A stretch of DNA of 64,000 bases from positions 779,001-843,000 of the forward strand of contig NZ_CP015136.1 of assembly GCF_001618865.1 (NCBI RefSeq), given 5' to 3'. Made by a program: the position numbers and the translations under genes. The notes below the pieces were generated by a model. It saw only the letters and a program-made list of their open reading frames with translations, ran no database searches and was not told where the DNA came from. This DNA comes from Luteitalea pratensis. Lineage in GTDB: Bacteria; Acidobacteriota; Vicinamibacteria; Vicinamibacterales; Vicinamibacteraceae. Positions 8,072-16,974 of this stretch are shown here, piece by piece. Each line of letters opens with the position of its first letter. Position 1 is the stretch's first letter.

Positions 8072-8683
8072 TCAAAGGATGGGCGCCGCGCTGCCCCCCA
8101 ACCCGCCGCCAGTGGCGAGCCTGCGTGTCCACACATGCAGCGTGACCGCCGCTGCCGCGTCGCCGGACACGCCGGCGGTGCTCACGCTGTCGGACAGCTC
8201 GAAGCCGAGCCGGCGAGCAATTGCCGCACTGGCGCCATTGCGGGCGTCACACCTGATCTCCACGCGGCACAGTGCCGGCATCGTCGTCGCCAGGTCGACC
8301 ATCGCCTGGGCGGCCTCGCTCGCCAGGCCCGTGCCGGTGGCGTCGGCGCGCAGCCAGTAGCCGATCTCCGCGCGGTCGGCCTCGCCGTACGGCACACGTC
8401 CATCCACCGATCGCGGAAACAATGAGACCTCGCCAAGCACGCGGCCATCGATCAGGGCGAAGAGTGCGAACCGCCATTCGCGGTCGGAGGCGAAATCTGC
8501 CGCGAACGCGGCGAGACGCCTCGCCAGCACGGGCAGCGGCGCCGGCTCGGCCACGCGCGCAGGAATCCAAGGTCCGAGGTGCGATCGGTTCGCCTCGAGC
8601 ACTGGAAGCAGGTGCTCGGCGTCATCGGCTGTCCACGGTCGCAGCAGGAGGCGGGAGGTACGGATCTCGTTCGGAGCGCGCAT
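8072..8683 (-). CDS. GNAT acetyltransferase, RimJ/RimL type
   Basis: About 203 aa, start ATG at 8683. IRTSRLLLRPWTADDAEHLL is the classic N-terminus of the ribosomal-protein-Ser/Ala acetyltransferase-like group. It continues with EIGYWLRADATGTGLASEAA (acetyl-CoA loop region) and IRCDARNGASAAIARRLGFE. It uses acetyl-CoA to N-acetylate a peptide or small amine. The acceptor is unknown. It is divergent from the FG-GAP gene. Confidence 0.86.
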   Translation of the reverse strand: MRAPNEIRTSRLLLRPWTADDAEHLLPVLEANRSHLGPWIPARVAEPAPLPVLARRLAAFAADFASDREWRFALFALIDGRVLGEVSLFPRSVDGRVPYGEADRAEIGYWLRADATGTGLASEAAQAMVDLATTMPALCRVEIRCDARNGASAAIARRLGFELSDSVSTAGVSGDAAAAVTLHVWTRRLATGGGLGGSAAPIL

Positions 8684-8750
8684 GGCAGCGGTGACCAAAG
8701 TGCGAGTGCTGGAGGGTGTACAGTCCGTCGAGACACCCGACGATGCCTCG

Positions 8751-9941
8751 ATGACATCTCATCGTATACATGCCCTGCTCGCCGCGACCATGGCCGTCGG
8801 GCTTTGCGGATCGACGACGGCGCGGTCGGCGGTGCCGAGCTTCATCGCGCACACGATCGCGACCGGACTCTCCAGGGGCTACCAGGTCGTCGTCTCCGAC
8901 CTGAACCGTGATGGGAAGCCGGACGTCATCGCGCTGGAGAGTGGCTCCAGTCAGTTGCAGTGGTATGAGAACCCGGGCTGGACGCCACATGTCCTGGTTG
9001 CTGGCATCCGTGCGGCCATCAATGCGTCGGCCTACGACGTCGACAGCGATGGCATCCCCGAGATCGCGCTCGCCCACGAGTTCGCGAACGACTACGCGAG
9101 CAGTCGCGGCATCGTTTCCATCCTGACCCACGGCGCCGATCCGACGGCACCGTGGACGGCACGGGAGATCGACCGCCTGCCGACGTCGCACCGGCTGCGG
9201 TTCGTGGATATCGACGGCACGGCCAAGCGGGTGCTGGTGAACGCGCCGCTCATCGGGTCGCGTGCGATGGCGCCCGACTACCGCGATCACGTGCCGCTGG
9301 TCATGTACCGGCCCGGCGAATGGAAGCGAGAGGCGATTGACGAGGGTGAAGAGGGCGTCGTGCACGGGATCGTGGCCATCGCGTGGAACAGCGACAGGCG
9401 CGAATCGCTATTGAGCGCAGGTTTTCTCGGGCTTCACGCGCGCCGTTTCGACAATGCTCGATGGACGCGAACCAAGCTCGCCGACGGCGATCCGGCACCG
9501 TGGCCGAAGGGCGGCTCGAGCGAGATCGTCGTCGGACACGTCGGCTCCGAGCCCTTTCTCGCCTCGATCGAGCCGTGGCACGGCAACCAGGTGGCGGTAT
9601 ACCGGCAACGCGCCGGTGCGTGGACGCGCCATGTCGTCGACGAGTCGATGGTGGATGGACACACGATCAGCGTCGGCGATTTCGATGGCGACGGGCAGGA
9701 TGAGATCGTTGCCGGCGAAAGGGGCGGCAGGCGCAGCGTCTATATCTATCGGCTGACGAATGCTGCCGAGGACCAATGGACGCGCCAGGTACTCGACGAC
9801 GGCGGGATGGCGGCGGCGGGTTGCGCGGTATCGGACCTGGATGGCGACACGCGCCTGGACATCGTGTGTGTGGGTACAGCGACTGCGAATTTGAAGTGGT
9901 ACGAAAACGCCGTCGATGTGAAGCCCACGAAGACGCCCTGA
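8751..9941 (+). CDS. Exported FG-GAP/VCBS repeat protein
   Basis: About 396 aa from ATG 8751, chosen because it starts the signal peptide (MTSHRIHALLAATMAVGLCG). Several FG-GAP/VCBS units are visible through their calcium-loop motifs: DLNRDGKPDV, DVDSDGIPEI, DFDGDGQDEI, DLDGDTRLDI. They are spaced as blades of an integrin-like beta-propeller. It is expected to be secreted or periplasmic, with a binding rather than catalytic role. The ligand is not predictable. Confidence 0.85.
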   Translation: MTSHRIHALLAATMAVGLCGSTTARSAVPSFIAHTIATGLSRGYQVVVSDLNRDGKPDVIALESGSSQLQWYENPGWTPHVLVAGIRAAINASAYDVDSDGIPEIALAHEFANDYASSRGIVSILTHGADPTAPWTAREIDRLPTSHRLRFVDIDGTAKRVLVNAPLIGSRAMAPDYRDHVPLVMYRPGEWKREAIDEGEEGVVHGIVAIAWNSDRRESLLSAGFLGLHARRFDNARWTRTKLADGDPAPWPKGGSSEIVVGHVGSEPFLASIEPWHGNQVAVYRQRAGAWTRHVVDESMVDGHTISVGDFDGDGQDEIVAGERGGRRSVYIYRLTNAAEDQWTRQVLDDGGMAAAGCAVSDLDGDTRLDIVCVGTATANLKWYENAVDVKPTKTP

Positions 9942-9962
9942 TACCAACTGGAGGACGAGGTC

Positions 9963-10442
9963 ATGGCAACCAGTGTCAAGCCCATTCCCGACGGCGCGTC
10001 CGTCGTCATCCCCAGGCTCGTCTGTCAGGACGTAGTGGCCGCGATCGAGTTCTGCACGCACACGTTCGGCGCGGTGGAGCGTGTCCGTCGGCCAGGTCCT
10101 GATGGCGCCGCCGGGCATGCGCTGCTGACGATTGGCCCGGCGATGATCATGATCGAAGCCGAGTGGCCGACATTGCCGAGCCGCGTTCCCAGGCCAGACG
10201 GCAGTTCACCCGTGGTGATCTACGTCTACGTCGAGGACGTGGACGCAACCGTGGCGCGCGCAATCGCCGGCGGTGCGCAGGTACTCTTTCCCGTGCAGAA
10301 CCAGTTCTGGGGGGACAGGATCGCGTGGATCATGGACCCGTCCGGCCACGTGTGGACGGTGGCGACGCGAGTCGAAGAGACCACGGCACCAGAGAGGGAC
10401 AGCCGCTGGGCCGGCATCCGCGATGCGGCGGGTGATGCGTGA
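9963..10442 (+). CDS. PhnB-like VOC protein
   Basis: 159 aa, with the ribosome-binding site GGAGGACGAG before ATG 9963. VIPRLVCQDVVAAIEFCTHT and the C-terminal WIMDPSGHVWTVATRVEE match the PhnB/YcgJ-like glyoxalase subfamily. The DRIAWIMDPSGH segment carries the probable metal-site region. It lies 21 bp after the FG-GAP gene and may share its transcript. Catalytic role is unknown. Confidence 0.84.
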   Translation: MATSVKPIPDGASVVIPRLVCQDVVAAIEFCTHTFGAVERVRRPGPDGAAGHALLTIGPAMIMIEAEWPTLPSRVPRPDGSSPVVIYVYVEDVDATVARAIAGGAQVLFPVQNQFWGDRIAWIMDPSGHVWTVATRVEETTAPERDSRWAGIRDAAGDA

Positions 10443-10522
10443 GCGCCCCTGGGTGTGTGCGCCGCCTTGTCCCAGCGCGGCGTTGCGTGACAGCTGCCTA
10501 CTCAGGCGGCAGGTGAGGTGAC

Positions 10523-11566
10523 GTGCACGGAGTGTGCTTCAGGGCGCCCGGTGTCGTGGCCTGGGAAGATGTGATCGACCCGGCGATCCAGGATCCTGCC
10601 GACGCCGTGGTGGGAGTCGATCTCGCGGGGCTGTGCGGGTCGGATCTGCACCCGTTCTTCGGCCGTGAGCAAGGCCTGGACCCCGGCACGGTGATGGGCC
10701 ACGAGTTCGTCGGCCGGGTCCTCGACGTCGGGCCGGCCGTGCGATCGGTCCGCCCCGGCGATCACGTCTACGCGCCGTTCTCGACCAGTTGTGGGCAGTG
10801 CGCGGCGTGTCGCTCCGCACTGACGAGCCGTTGCGAGTGCGGTCAGTTGTTCGGGTGGCGAAGCGACGGTGTGGGGTTGCACGGCGGCCAGGCCGAACGC
10901 GTGCGCGTGCCGTTGGCCGATGGCACGCTGCAACCGGTGCCGGCGGGCCTGTCGGTGGAGGCGGCGTTGCTGCTCGGCGACAATTTCAGCACCGCCTGCT
11001 ACTGCGCCGACATGGCCGGGATCCAGCCCGATGGCGTCACCGTGGTCATCGGCTGCGGGTCGGTCGGCGTACTCGGCATCATCGCCGCGACGCTGGCCGG
11101 GGCTCGCACCATCGTGGCCGTCGACCCCGTGCCCGAGCGGCGTGCGCGTGCCGCGGCGCTCGGTGCCGTTGCGATGGCGCCGGGGCCGGACGTGGCGCGG
11201 ACCGTTGCCGCGCTGGGGCACGGTCGAGGCGCCGACAGCGTGATGGAGTTTGTCGGCTTGCCAGCCGCGCAGCGACTCGCCTGGGAGGTCCTGCGCCCGG
11301 GTGGCGTGATGGCCGTCATCGGATGCCACACGTCCGCGTTCGCCTTCTCACCGTCGGAGGCGTACGACAAGAACCTGACGTACCGCACTGGCCGCTGTCC
11401 GGCGCGTCATTACATGGAACGCCTGACCGAACGGGTCATGCAGGATCTGCCACACATCACGCAAGTGGTCACGCACCGATTCGCACCCTCGGACTGCGTC
11501 CGCGCGTACGACGTCTTCGCGCACCAGCGCGACGGCTGCGTCAAGGCTGTCTTCGACTTTGCCTGA
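10523..11566 (+). CDS. Zinc-dependent medium-chain alcohol dehydrogenase
   Basis: 347 aa, GTG start at 10523 behind GGTGAGG. Catalytic zinc ligands are in GLCGSDLHPF (Cys) and the GHEF motif. The structural zinc cluster is CGQCAACRSALTSRCECG. The Rossmann motif is VVIGCGSVGVLG, followed by AVDP, which suggests NAD. It would oxidise an alcohol or reduce an aldehyde with NAD(P), and it resembles the threonine/formaldehyde-dehydrogenase-like branch. The substrate is unclear. Confidence 0.9.
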   Translation: MHGVCFRAPGVVAWEDVIDPAIQDPADAVVGVDLAGLCGSDLHPFFGREQGLDPGTVMGHEFVGRVLDVGPAVRSVRPGDHVYAPFSTSCGQCAACRSALTSRCECGQLFGWRSDGVGLHGGQAERVRVPLADGTLQPVPAGLSVEAALLLGDNFSTACYCADMAGIQPDGVTVVIGCGSVGVLGIIAATLAGARTIVAVDPVPERRARAAALGAVAMAPGPDVARTVAALGHGRGADSVMEFVGLPAAQRLAWEVLRPGGVMAVIGCHTSAFAFSPSEAYDKNLTYRTGRCPARHYMERLTERVMQDLPHITQVVTHRFAPSDCVRAYDVFAHQRDGCVKAVFDFA

Positions 11567-11602
11567 CGGCCGGCCGTTTCCGTCAGCGAGACCTCGCCGG
11601 AC

Positions 11603-11657
11603 GTAGTCGTCGACCTTCCACCTTCGCCAAGGCTCCGGCGGACAAGTCAGGTCGACG
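11603..11657 (+). repeat. Nested REP-like element: GTAG palindrome with 32-nt cassette in loop
   Basis: GTAG (11603-11606) is followed by the stem arm CGTCGACCT (11608-11616), a 32-nt insert (11617-11648), and the return arm AGGTCGACG (11649-11657). The insert begins TCCACCTTCGCCAAGG and is itself palindromic. It carries a GGAG head in the opposite orientation. A sister with a different outer stem is at 47793-47848, and the empty form is at 47958-47983. Confidence 0.8.
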
Positions 11658-11705
11658 GTCACCGTCAGACCAGGGAAGGCTCCGCTCCCGCTGGCTCGCG
11701 AGCGG

Positions 11706-13553
11706 TCAGGCACCCGTACGAACGTACTCATCCACGTTGCGACCGAGCACGTCCAGCGGCACGTTGCCGCCTCGCACGACGGTATCGTCGAACGCCTTGA
11801 GGTCGTACCGCGAGGCCAGGGATGCCTGGGCCTGTCGTCGAAGCCGGTTGATCTCGGTGTGCCCGACCTTGTAGCCGCACGCCTGCCCGGGCCACGAACA
11901 GTACCGGTCGACTTCGCTCGCCACTTCCAGCGGATTCGAGCCGTTCTCGTCGACGAAGAACTGCACGCCGCGCTCGCGTGTCCACCCCTTGGCGTGCAGG
12001 CCGGTGTCGACGACGAGGCGGCACGCGCGAAACGCCAGTGACTGCAGGTAGCCGAGCCGTCCGACGCGGTCGTTGTCGTACGCCCCGAGTTCGTCGGCGA
12101 GTTGTTCGGCGTAGAGACCCCACCCTTCCGAGAACGCGTTGAATGACAACAGCTGGCGGATGAGCGGCTGCGCGTGCGTGTACTCGCCCTGCCAGATGTG
12201 CCCGGGAATCGCCTCGTGAAACGTGAGATCGGCCAGGCTGTACTTGCTGTGCAGCTCAGTGGTCCTGAGGTTGATCCAGAACCGGCCGGGGATCTTGCCG
12301 TCGATCGAGCCGGCGCCTCCATAGGCGCCAGGTGCGCCGGGCTCCTCCTCCGGCGGCAGGCGCTTCACTTCCATGTTCGGGTTGACGACCGTGTTGAACG
12401 CGCGCGGCATCTGCGCCTTGATCCAGGCCAGCCTTTCGTCGATGAAGGCCATGATCTCGGCTCGCCCGGGGTCACCTTCGGCAAACGCGTACTTCGGATC
12501 CTCTGCCAGCGCCCGCATGCGGGTGCCGACGCTGCCCGAGGTGTAGCCGATCTCGCGCAGGATCGAGTCCATTTGCACGTGGAGGCTGCGCAACTCGTTC
12601 AGGCCGAGTTCGTGCACCTCGTCTGGCGTCATCGTCGTCGTGGTGGACGCCTTGAGTGCCCAGCGGTAAAACGCGTCGCCCTGTGGACGGGTCGAGATAC
12701 CAGGCGCCGCCGTCGCCGCCTTCCGCTGCGTCTGTAATTCGGCCAGCTGCCGTTCCAGCGCCGGGGCGATCTCCTGCTGCGCGATGACCGACGCACGTTC
12801 GGCCCAGTTGCCCGGAATCGCCTTCGTCCGGCGCGCGATGGATTCGACGACCGAACCGCCCTTCCGCGCGTTCTGTACAGACAGCGTCAGCTGCTCCAGC
12901 GCCTTGTCGAGCAGGAAGGCAGGGGGCACCAGTCCCGCTGCATGCGCTGCCCTGATGCGACCGAGTTCGCCGTCGAGCTGCGTGGCAAACGACTGCAATC
13001 GCGCGAGGTACGACTCGGCGTCTTCGCGGCCGGCGATCAGGTGATCGCTGTCGAGGAAGCGGGGGATGTCGAGATACGCGCCGACGTTCTGGATCACCAC
13101 GTACGGCGTGTTGCGCCAGCTGCCGACCGTGATGTCGCCATAGGGAAGCGTCAGGCCTTCCAGCGCCGTCGCGTACGCACTGCGCACGACCTGGAAGCTG
13201 GTGCGCATGGCGAAGGGCAGCCGGCTGATATCGACCGCGCTCACGAGCGCCAGGTCGGCCCGCACGCGCTCGGCGATCCGTTGCTTGCCGGCCTCGGAAC
13301 GATCCGTCAACTGCGAACGCAGCGCCGCGCGACTTCCCGTGTCGACCCCCAACGAGGTGGCGGTTTCAGGGAACAGGGCGAGCAAGTGGTCGGCGCACTG
13401 ATCGAGCAGCGCACGCGCCGCGGTGTCCTCGGGGCCAGGCCCGCTCTCGTTGTTCGGGCCCGCGCACCCGTGAAGCCACGGAAGCGCGGCGGTCGAGGCA
13501 AGGGCGGCGATGATTGCCCGGCGGCTGGGTAGGGCTGTGGATAGGCGCGTCAG
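11706..13553 (-). CDS. DUF885 lipoprotein, probable metallopeptidase; non-canonical CTG start
   Basis: About 615 aa. The DUF885 signature FHEAIPGH gives an HExxxGH-like zinc site, followed by AFSEGWGLYAEQL and GYKVGHTEINRLR, all typical of this predicted carboxypeptidase-like family. A TTG at 13385 is the only canonical in-frame start, but it would cut off an open extension. That extension encodes RRAIIAALASTAALPWLHGC, an almost ideal lipoprotein signal. No ATG, GTG or TTG precedes it in frame. A GAGGAG at 13566-13561 sits 4 and 7 bases before two CTG codons (13556 and 13553), so CTG at 13553 is inferred as the start. A base error at the start codon is the alternative. Confidence 0.8.
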   Translation of the reverse strand: MTRLSTALPSRRAIIAALASTAALPWLHGCAGPNNESGPGPEDTAARALLDQCADHLLALFPETATSLGVDTGSRAALRSQLTDRSEAGKQRIAERVRADLALVSAVDISRLPFAMRTSFQVVRSAYATALEGLTLPYGDITVGSWRNTPYVVIQNVGAYLDIPRFLDSDHLIAGREDAESYLARLQSFATQLDGELGRIRAAHAAGLVPPAFLLDKALEQLTLSVQNARKGGSVVESIARRTKAIPGNWAERASVIAQQEIAPALERQLAELQTQRKAATAAPGISTRPQGDAFYRWALKASTTTTMTPDEVHELGLNELRSLHVQMDSILREIGYTSGSVGTRMRALAEDPKYAFAEGDPGRAEIMAFIDERLAWIKAQMPRAFNTVVNPNMEVKRLPPEEEPGAPGAYGGAGSIDGKIPGRFWINLRTTELHSKYSLADLTFHEAIPGHIWQGEYTHAQPLIRQLLSFNAFSEGWGLYAEQLADELGAYDNDRVGRLGYLQSLAFRACRLVVDTGLHAKGWTRERGVQFFVDENGSNPLEVASEVDRYCSWPGQACGYKVGHTEINRLRRQAQASLASRYDLKAFDDTVVRGGNVPLDVLGRNVDEYVRTGA

Positions 13554-13645
13554 CAGAGTGCTCCTCGTCGGGTCCTTGAGTGATGGAAGCGTCGAGCTGA
13601 CCCGGCCGACGAAGCCGGGCGCCCGGTTGATGGTGCCCCGACCCC

Positions 13646-13715
13646 GGTACCCGGTACCCGGTACCCGGTACCCGGTACCCGGTACCCGGTACCCGGTTCC
13701 CGGTTCCCGGTTCCC
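13646..13715 (+). repeat. Heptamer array, unit GGTACCC then GGTTCCC (10 units)
   Basis: Seven GGTACCC units are followed by three GGTTCCC units in perfect register. The array ends one base before the stop codon of the minus-strand aldehyde dehydrogenase. It fills much of the spacer upstream of the DUF885 gene. Confidence 0.92.
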
Positions 13716-13716
13716 G

Positions 13717-15162
13717 TCAGTACTTCATGTACACCGTCTTCAGCGTCGTGTAGAAGTCGATGGCCTCGGGTCCCTGTTCCCGCGGCCCGAGCGAACTCGC
13801 CTTCGATCCACCGAACGCGACCTGGTACTCGACGCCTGCCGACGGCAGGTTCACCATCACCAGCCCGGCTTCGATGCGCTGCGCGAACTGCAACGCGTGC
13901 GACAGCGACCGCGTGCAGATGGTCGCCGAGAGGCCGAAGCGCACGTCGTTGGCGATGGCGAGGGCGTGCTCGAAGTCGTCGGCAGACAAGACCGCGGCCA
14001 CCGGCCCGAAGACCTCCTCCTGCGCGATGGTCATCGTCGGCGTCACGCCGCCGAGCACGGTGGGGGCGACGAAGTGACCCCGGCCAAGCGCGCCGTCGGT
14101 GAGCCGTGTGCCACCGGCGAGTACCTGCGCACCCGCGCCGGCCGCCGCGGCGACTTCGGTGACGACCCGATCGGCATGTGCGGCATTGATGCTCGGCCCG
14201 ACGTCGATGCCCGCCTCGAGGCCCGGCCCCACCTTCATGGCCTTCGCCTTGGTGACCAGCTTCTCGCTGAAGGCGTCGGCCACCGAGCGCTCGACGATCG
14301 CGCGTGACGTGGCGGTGCAGCGCTGTCCGGTCGATCCGAACGCCGCGTTGAGGACGATGCCGGCGGCCTCGTCGAGGTCGGCATCGGCGAGCACGATCGT
14401 CGGGTTCTTGCCGCCCATCTCGAGCTGCACCCGCGCGCGCCGCTTGCCACACACGTCGGCGACCTTGCTGCCTGTCGCCTCGGACCCGGTGAACGAGATC
14501 GCGCGGACCTGCTCGTGCGCGACGAGTGCGCTGCCTGCCTCCCCGCTCCCGTGCACGACGTTGAGCACGCCGGCAGGCAGGCCGGCCTCGACGAGGATCT
14601 CGGCCAGGCGCGTGGCGCACAGAGGCGCGAGCTCGGATGGCTTGAGCACCACCGCGTTGCCGCTGATCAACGCCGGGCAGGATTTCCACGCGGGAATGGC
14701 GATGGGGAAGTTCCACGGCGTGATCGCGCCGATCACGCCCAGCGGCGTGCGCAGCGTGTGCATGAAGACGCGGTCGCGTTCGGAGGGGATGACGCGTCCG
14801 TAGAGCCGCGCGCCCTCACCACCGTAGTAGCGGAGAATGTTGATGGCCCGGCCCACTTCGCCCTTCGCCTCGGGCAGCGTCTTGCCTTCCTCGCGGGTCA
14901 TCTCGCGGGCGACGGCGTCGGCGCGGGCTTCCAGCAGGTTGGCGGCGCGGTACAGCACGTCGCCGCGCTTCGGTGCAGGCATCGCGGCCCACGCCGGCTG
15001 CGCGGCCCGTGCCGCCACGACGGCAGCCGCGACGTCGTCGGCCGACGATTCGGGGAACGTCCCGACGAGGTCGTCCACGTCGGCAGGGTTGCGGTTCTCG
15101 AACGTGCGGCCCGTAGCGGAGGGCGCCCACTGGCCGGCGATGAGGTTCTGGTAGGCAGACAC
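13717..15162 (-). CDS. Aldehyde dehydrogenase, alpha-ketoglutarate-semialdehyde type
   Basis: 481 aa, GTG start at 15162. It is a full-length ALDH-superfamily enzyme with oxyanion-site Asn in ITPWNFPIAIPAW, glycine motif SFTGSEATGS, catalytic Glu in LEMGGKNP, catalytic Cys in GSTGQRCTATSR, and EEVFGPV near the end. The opening SAYQNLIAGQW is typical of 2,5-dioxovalerate (alpha-ketoglutarate semialdehyde) dehydrogenases of sugar-acid and hydroxyproline breakdown. No pathway partners adjoin it, so the substrate is tentative. It oxidises an aldehyde to an acid with NAD(P)+. Confidence 0.9.
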   Translation of the reverse strand: MSAYQNLIAGQWAPSATGRTFENRNPADVDDLVGTFPESSADDVAAAVVAARAAQPAWAAMPAPKRGDVLYRAANLLEARADAVAREMTREEGKTLPEAKGEVGRAINILRYYGGEGARLYGRVIPSERDRVFMHTLRTPLGVIGAITPWNFPIAIPAWKSCPALISGNAVVLKPSELAPLCATRLAEILVEAGLPAGVLNVVHGSGEAGSALVAHEQVRAISFTGSEATGSKVADVCGKRRARVQLEMGGKNPTIVLADADLDEAAGIVLNAAFGSTGQRCTATSRAIVERSVADAFSEKLVTKAKAMKVGPGLEAGIDVGPSINAAHADRVVTEVAAAAGAGAQVLAGGTRLTDGALGRGHFVAPTVLGGVTPTMTIAQEEVFGPVAAVLSADDFEHALAIANDVRFGLSATICTRSLSHALQFAQRIEAGLVMVNLPSAGVEYQVAFGGSKASSLGPREQGPEAIDFYTTLKTVYMKY

Positions 15163-15210
15163 GTCCTACAGCCTACAGCGCCGCGCTCTCATCAGGTAGC
15201 CTTCTACCCT

Positions 15211-15287
15211 GAGACCTGAGACCTGAGACCTGAGACCTGAGACCTCAGACCTGAGACCTCAGACCTGAGACTTGAGACTTGAGACTA
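15211..15287 (+). repeat. Heptamer array, unit GAGACCT (11 units) entering a gene start
   Basis: Eleven units in strict 7-bp register: GAGACCT with CAGACCT, GAGACTT and GAGACTA variants. The last two units contain the TTG start codon (15279-15281) and codons 2-3 of the downstream phosphatase gene. Confidence 0.92.
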
Positions 15288-16097
15288 ATCGTCACCGACC
15301 TCGACGGCAGCCTGATCGACCACGACACGTACCTGGCCGATGCCGCGCGTCCGGCGCTCGACGCCGCCCGGGCTGCGGGCGTGCCGATCGTGCCGTGCAG
15401 CAGCAAGACGCTGGCGGAGATGCGTCGGCTTGTCGTGCAGGTCGATCTGGTCCCAGCTCCGCTGATCGTCGAGAACGGTGGCGCCCTCTGGTTTCCGGCT
15501 GACTGGCCACGCCTGCCCCCGGGCACGGCCGCCCTTGGCGACCGAAGCGCCCTGCTGATCCTTGGTGCCGACGTCGCTTGGCTTCGCCCACGGCTCGACC
15601 TCGTCGCCGCCGCCACCGGTACCTCGGCGAGAGGCTTTTCGCGCATGACCGACGCCGAGGTCGCGCATCGCACCGGCCTGACCCTCGACGTCGCCGCGCT
15701 CGCGCGCAAACGGCAGTTTTCCGAGCCATTCCTGTGCGAGGGTGACGAGGTCCCGCTGCGGACGCTCGACGACGCGGCACGGCGCGTCGGTGCGAGGGTC
15801 ACGCGCGGAGGCCGTTTCTTCCACCTGACCGGCGACACCGACAAGGGCGTCGCCGTGAACGTACTGCGCGCTTGCTGTCCACCGGGTGTGCGCCTGCTGG
15901 GGCTTGGCGATGCGCCCAACGACATCTCCCTGCTCAAGGCCGTCGACGATCCCGTGATCGTGCCCGGAGTCGCGGGAACGTTGCATCCCGACCTCGTTGC
16001 GGCGCTTCCGCTCGCGAGCCACGCATCATCCACCGGGCCTTTCGGCTGGAATGCGGCGGTTCTCGACTGGCTCGTCGCCACCGAGCCACAACGCTGA
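15279..16097 (+). CDS. gpgP: HAD-IIB phosphatase, probable glucosyl/mannosyl-3-phosphoglycerate phosphatase
   Basis: 272 aa. HAD motif I is IVTDLDGSL, motif II lies in IVPCSSKT, and motif IV is LLGLGDAPNDISLL. The cap region with IVENGGALW is typical of the mannosyl-3-phosphoglycerate phosphatase family. Such enzymes remove phosphate from glycosyl-3-phosphoglycerate to give the compatible solute glucosylglycerate or mannosylglycerate. The TTG start at 15279 is the only choice, because an in-frame TGA lies two codons upstream. Start and first codons are made of heptamer repeat. A matching synthase lies nearby at 16975-18189, which favours the glucosyl pathway. Confidence 0.78.
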   Translation: MRLIVTDLDGSLIDHDTYLADAARPALDAARAAGVPIVPCSSKTLAEMRRLVVQVDLVPAPLIVENGGALWFPADWPRLPPGTAALGDRSALLILGADVAWLRPRLDLVAAATGTSARGFSRMTDAEVAHRTGLTLDVAALARKRQFSEPFLCEGDEVPLRTLDDAARRVGARVTRGGRFFHLTGDTDKGVAVNVLRACCPPGVRLLGLGDAPNDISLLKAVDDPVIVPGVAGTLHPDLVAALPLASHASSTGPFGWNAAVLDWLVATEPQR

Positions 16098-16167
16098 CGC
16101 CTTTCGTGCGAGCATCACCGTGCCGCCGGCGGGCGCCGCCCCCGTTGACGCGCCGCACGAGTGCCCC

Positions 16168-16968
16168 ATGACCGATCAGGCTACAGCCTATGCCGGCCCC
16201 ATCCCGGCGCAGTACGACGACAAGCTCCGGCCGATGTTCTTCGAGCCCTACGCGCGAGACATCGTCAGCCGCATGCCGTCGACTGCCACTCGCGTCCTCG
16301 AAGTCGCCGCCGGCACGGGCATCGTGTCGCGGGCCTTGCTGCGGGCGCTTCCACCGACGGCCTCGCTGATGGTCACTGATCTGCAGCCAGGGATGCTGGA
16401 CGTCGCGGCGGCTGCGATCGGGAACGACCCCCGCGTCGAAATACGCCAGGCCGACGCACTGTCGCTGCCGTTCGGCGATGCGCAATTCGTCGTCGTCTGC
16501 CAGTTCGGCGTGATGCTCTTTTCCGACAAGATCGCCGGCCTGCGGGAGATCCGGCGCGTGCTGACGCCGGGCGGTGCGTTCCTGATGAACACCTGGGGCT
16601 CACTGGAGGACAACCCGGTCGCAGGGAGCGCCCACGAGGAAATGGCACGGGCGTTTCCCGACGCACCACCGCAGTTCCTGTCCATTCCGTTCGGCCTGCA
16701 CGATGCCGGGGTCATCACCGGCTTCCTGCACCATGCGGGATTCAGCTATGTGCAGTCGGCAGTCGTCGAGTGCACGGCCGAGAGCCGGTCGGCTCACGCT
16801 GCGGCGATGGGAGTGCTGTGCGGGACGCCGCTGTTCACCCAGTTGCAGCAGCGGGGCGTCGATGACCCGCGACGGCTCGTCGATGTTGTCGCCGCCCGCC
16901 TCGCGCGCGAAGGCGGCTTCGCGCCGATGCGATTGCCGATGAAGGCGCTCGTGTTCACGGCGCAGTAG
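16168..16968 (+). CDS. Class I SAM-dependent methyltransferase
   Basis: 266 aa from ATG 16168. The SAM motif I is VLEVAAGTGIVSRALL, followed by MVTDLQPGML (acidic end of strand 2) and ADALSLPFGDAQFVVVCQFG. This is a UbiE/methyltransferase-11-like layout. It lies 70 bp after the phosphatase on the same strand and converges on the synthase with a 6-bp gap. Its position suggests a role with the glycosylglycerate genes, but the methyl acceptor is unknown. Confidence 0.85.
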   Translation: MTDQATAYAGPIPAQYDDKLRPMFFEPYARDIVSRMPSTATRVLEVAAGTGIVSRALLRALPPTASLMVTDLQPGMLDVAAAAIGNDPRVEIRQADALSLPFGDAQFVVVCQFGVMLFSDKIAGLREIRRVLTPGGAFLMNTWGSLEDNPVAGSAHEEMARAFPDAPPQFLSIPFGLHDAGVITGFLHHAGFSYVQSAVVECTAESRSAHAAAMGVLCGTPLFTQLQQRGVDDPRRLVDVVAARLAREGGFAPMRLPMKALVFTAQ

Positions 16969-16974
16969 CGCGGC

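Noticed and set aside
13385-13385. TTG at 13385 as start of the DUF885 gene
   Set aside because: It leaves out an in-frame lipoprotein signal directly upstream and has no good ribosome-binding site, so an upstream CTG is preferred.
15200-15287. Heptamer array as iteron-type origin
   Set aside because: The same kind of array occurs at many spacers, with no replication gene or DnaA boxes nearby.
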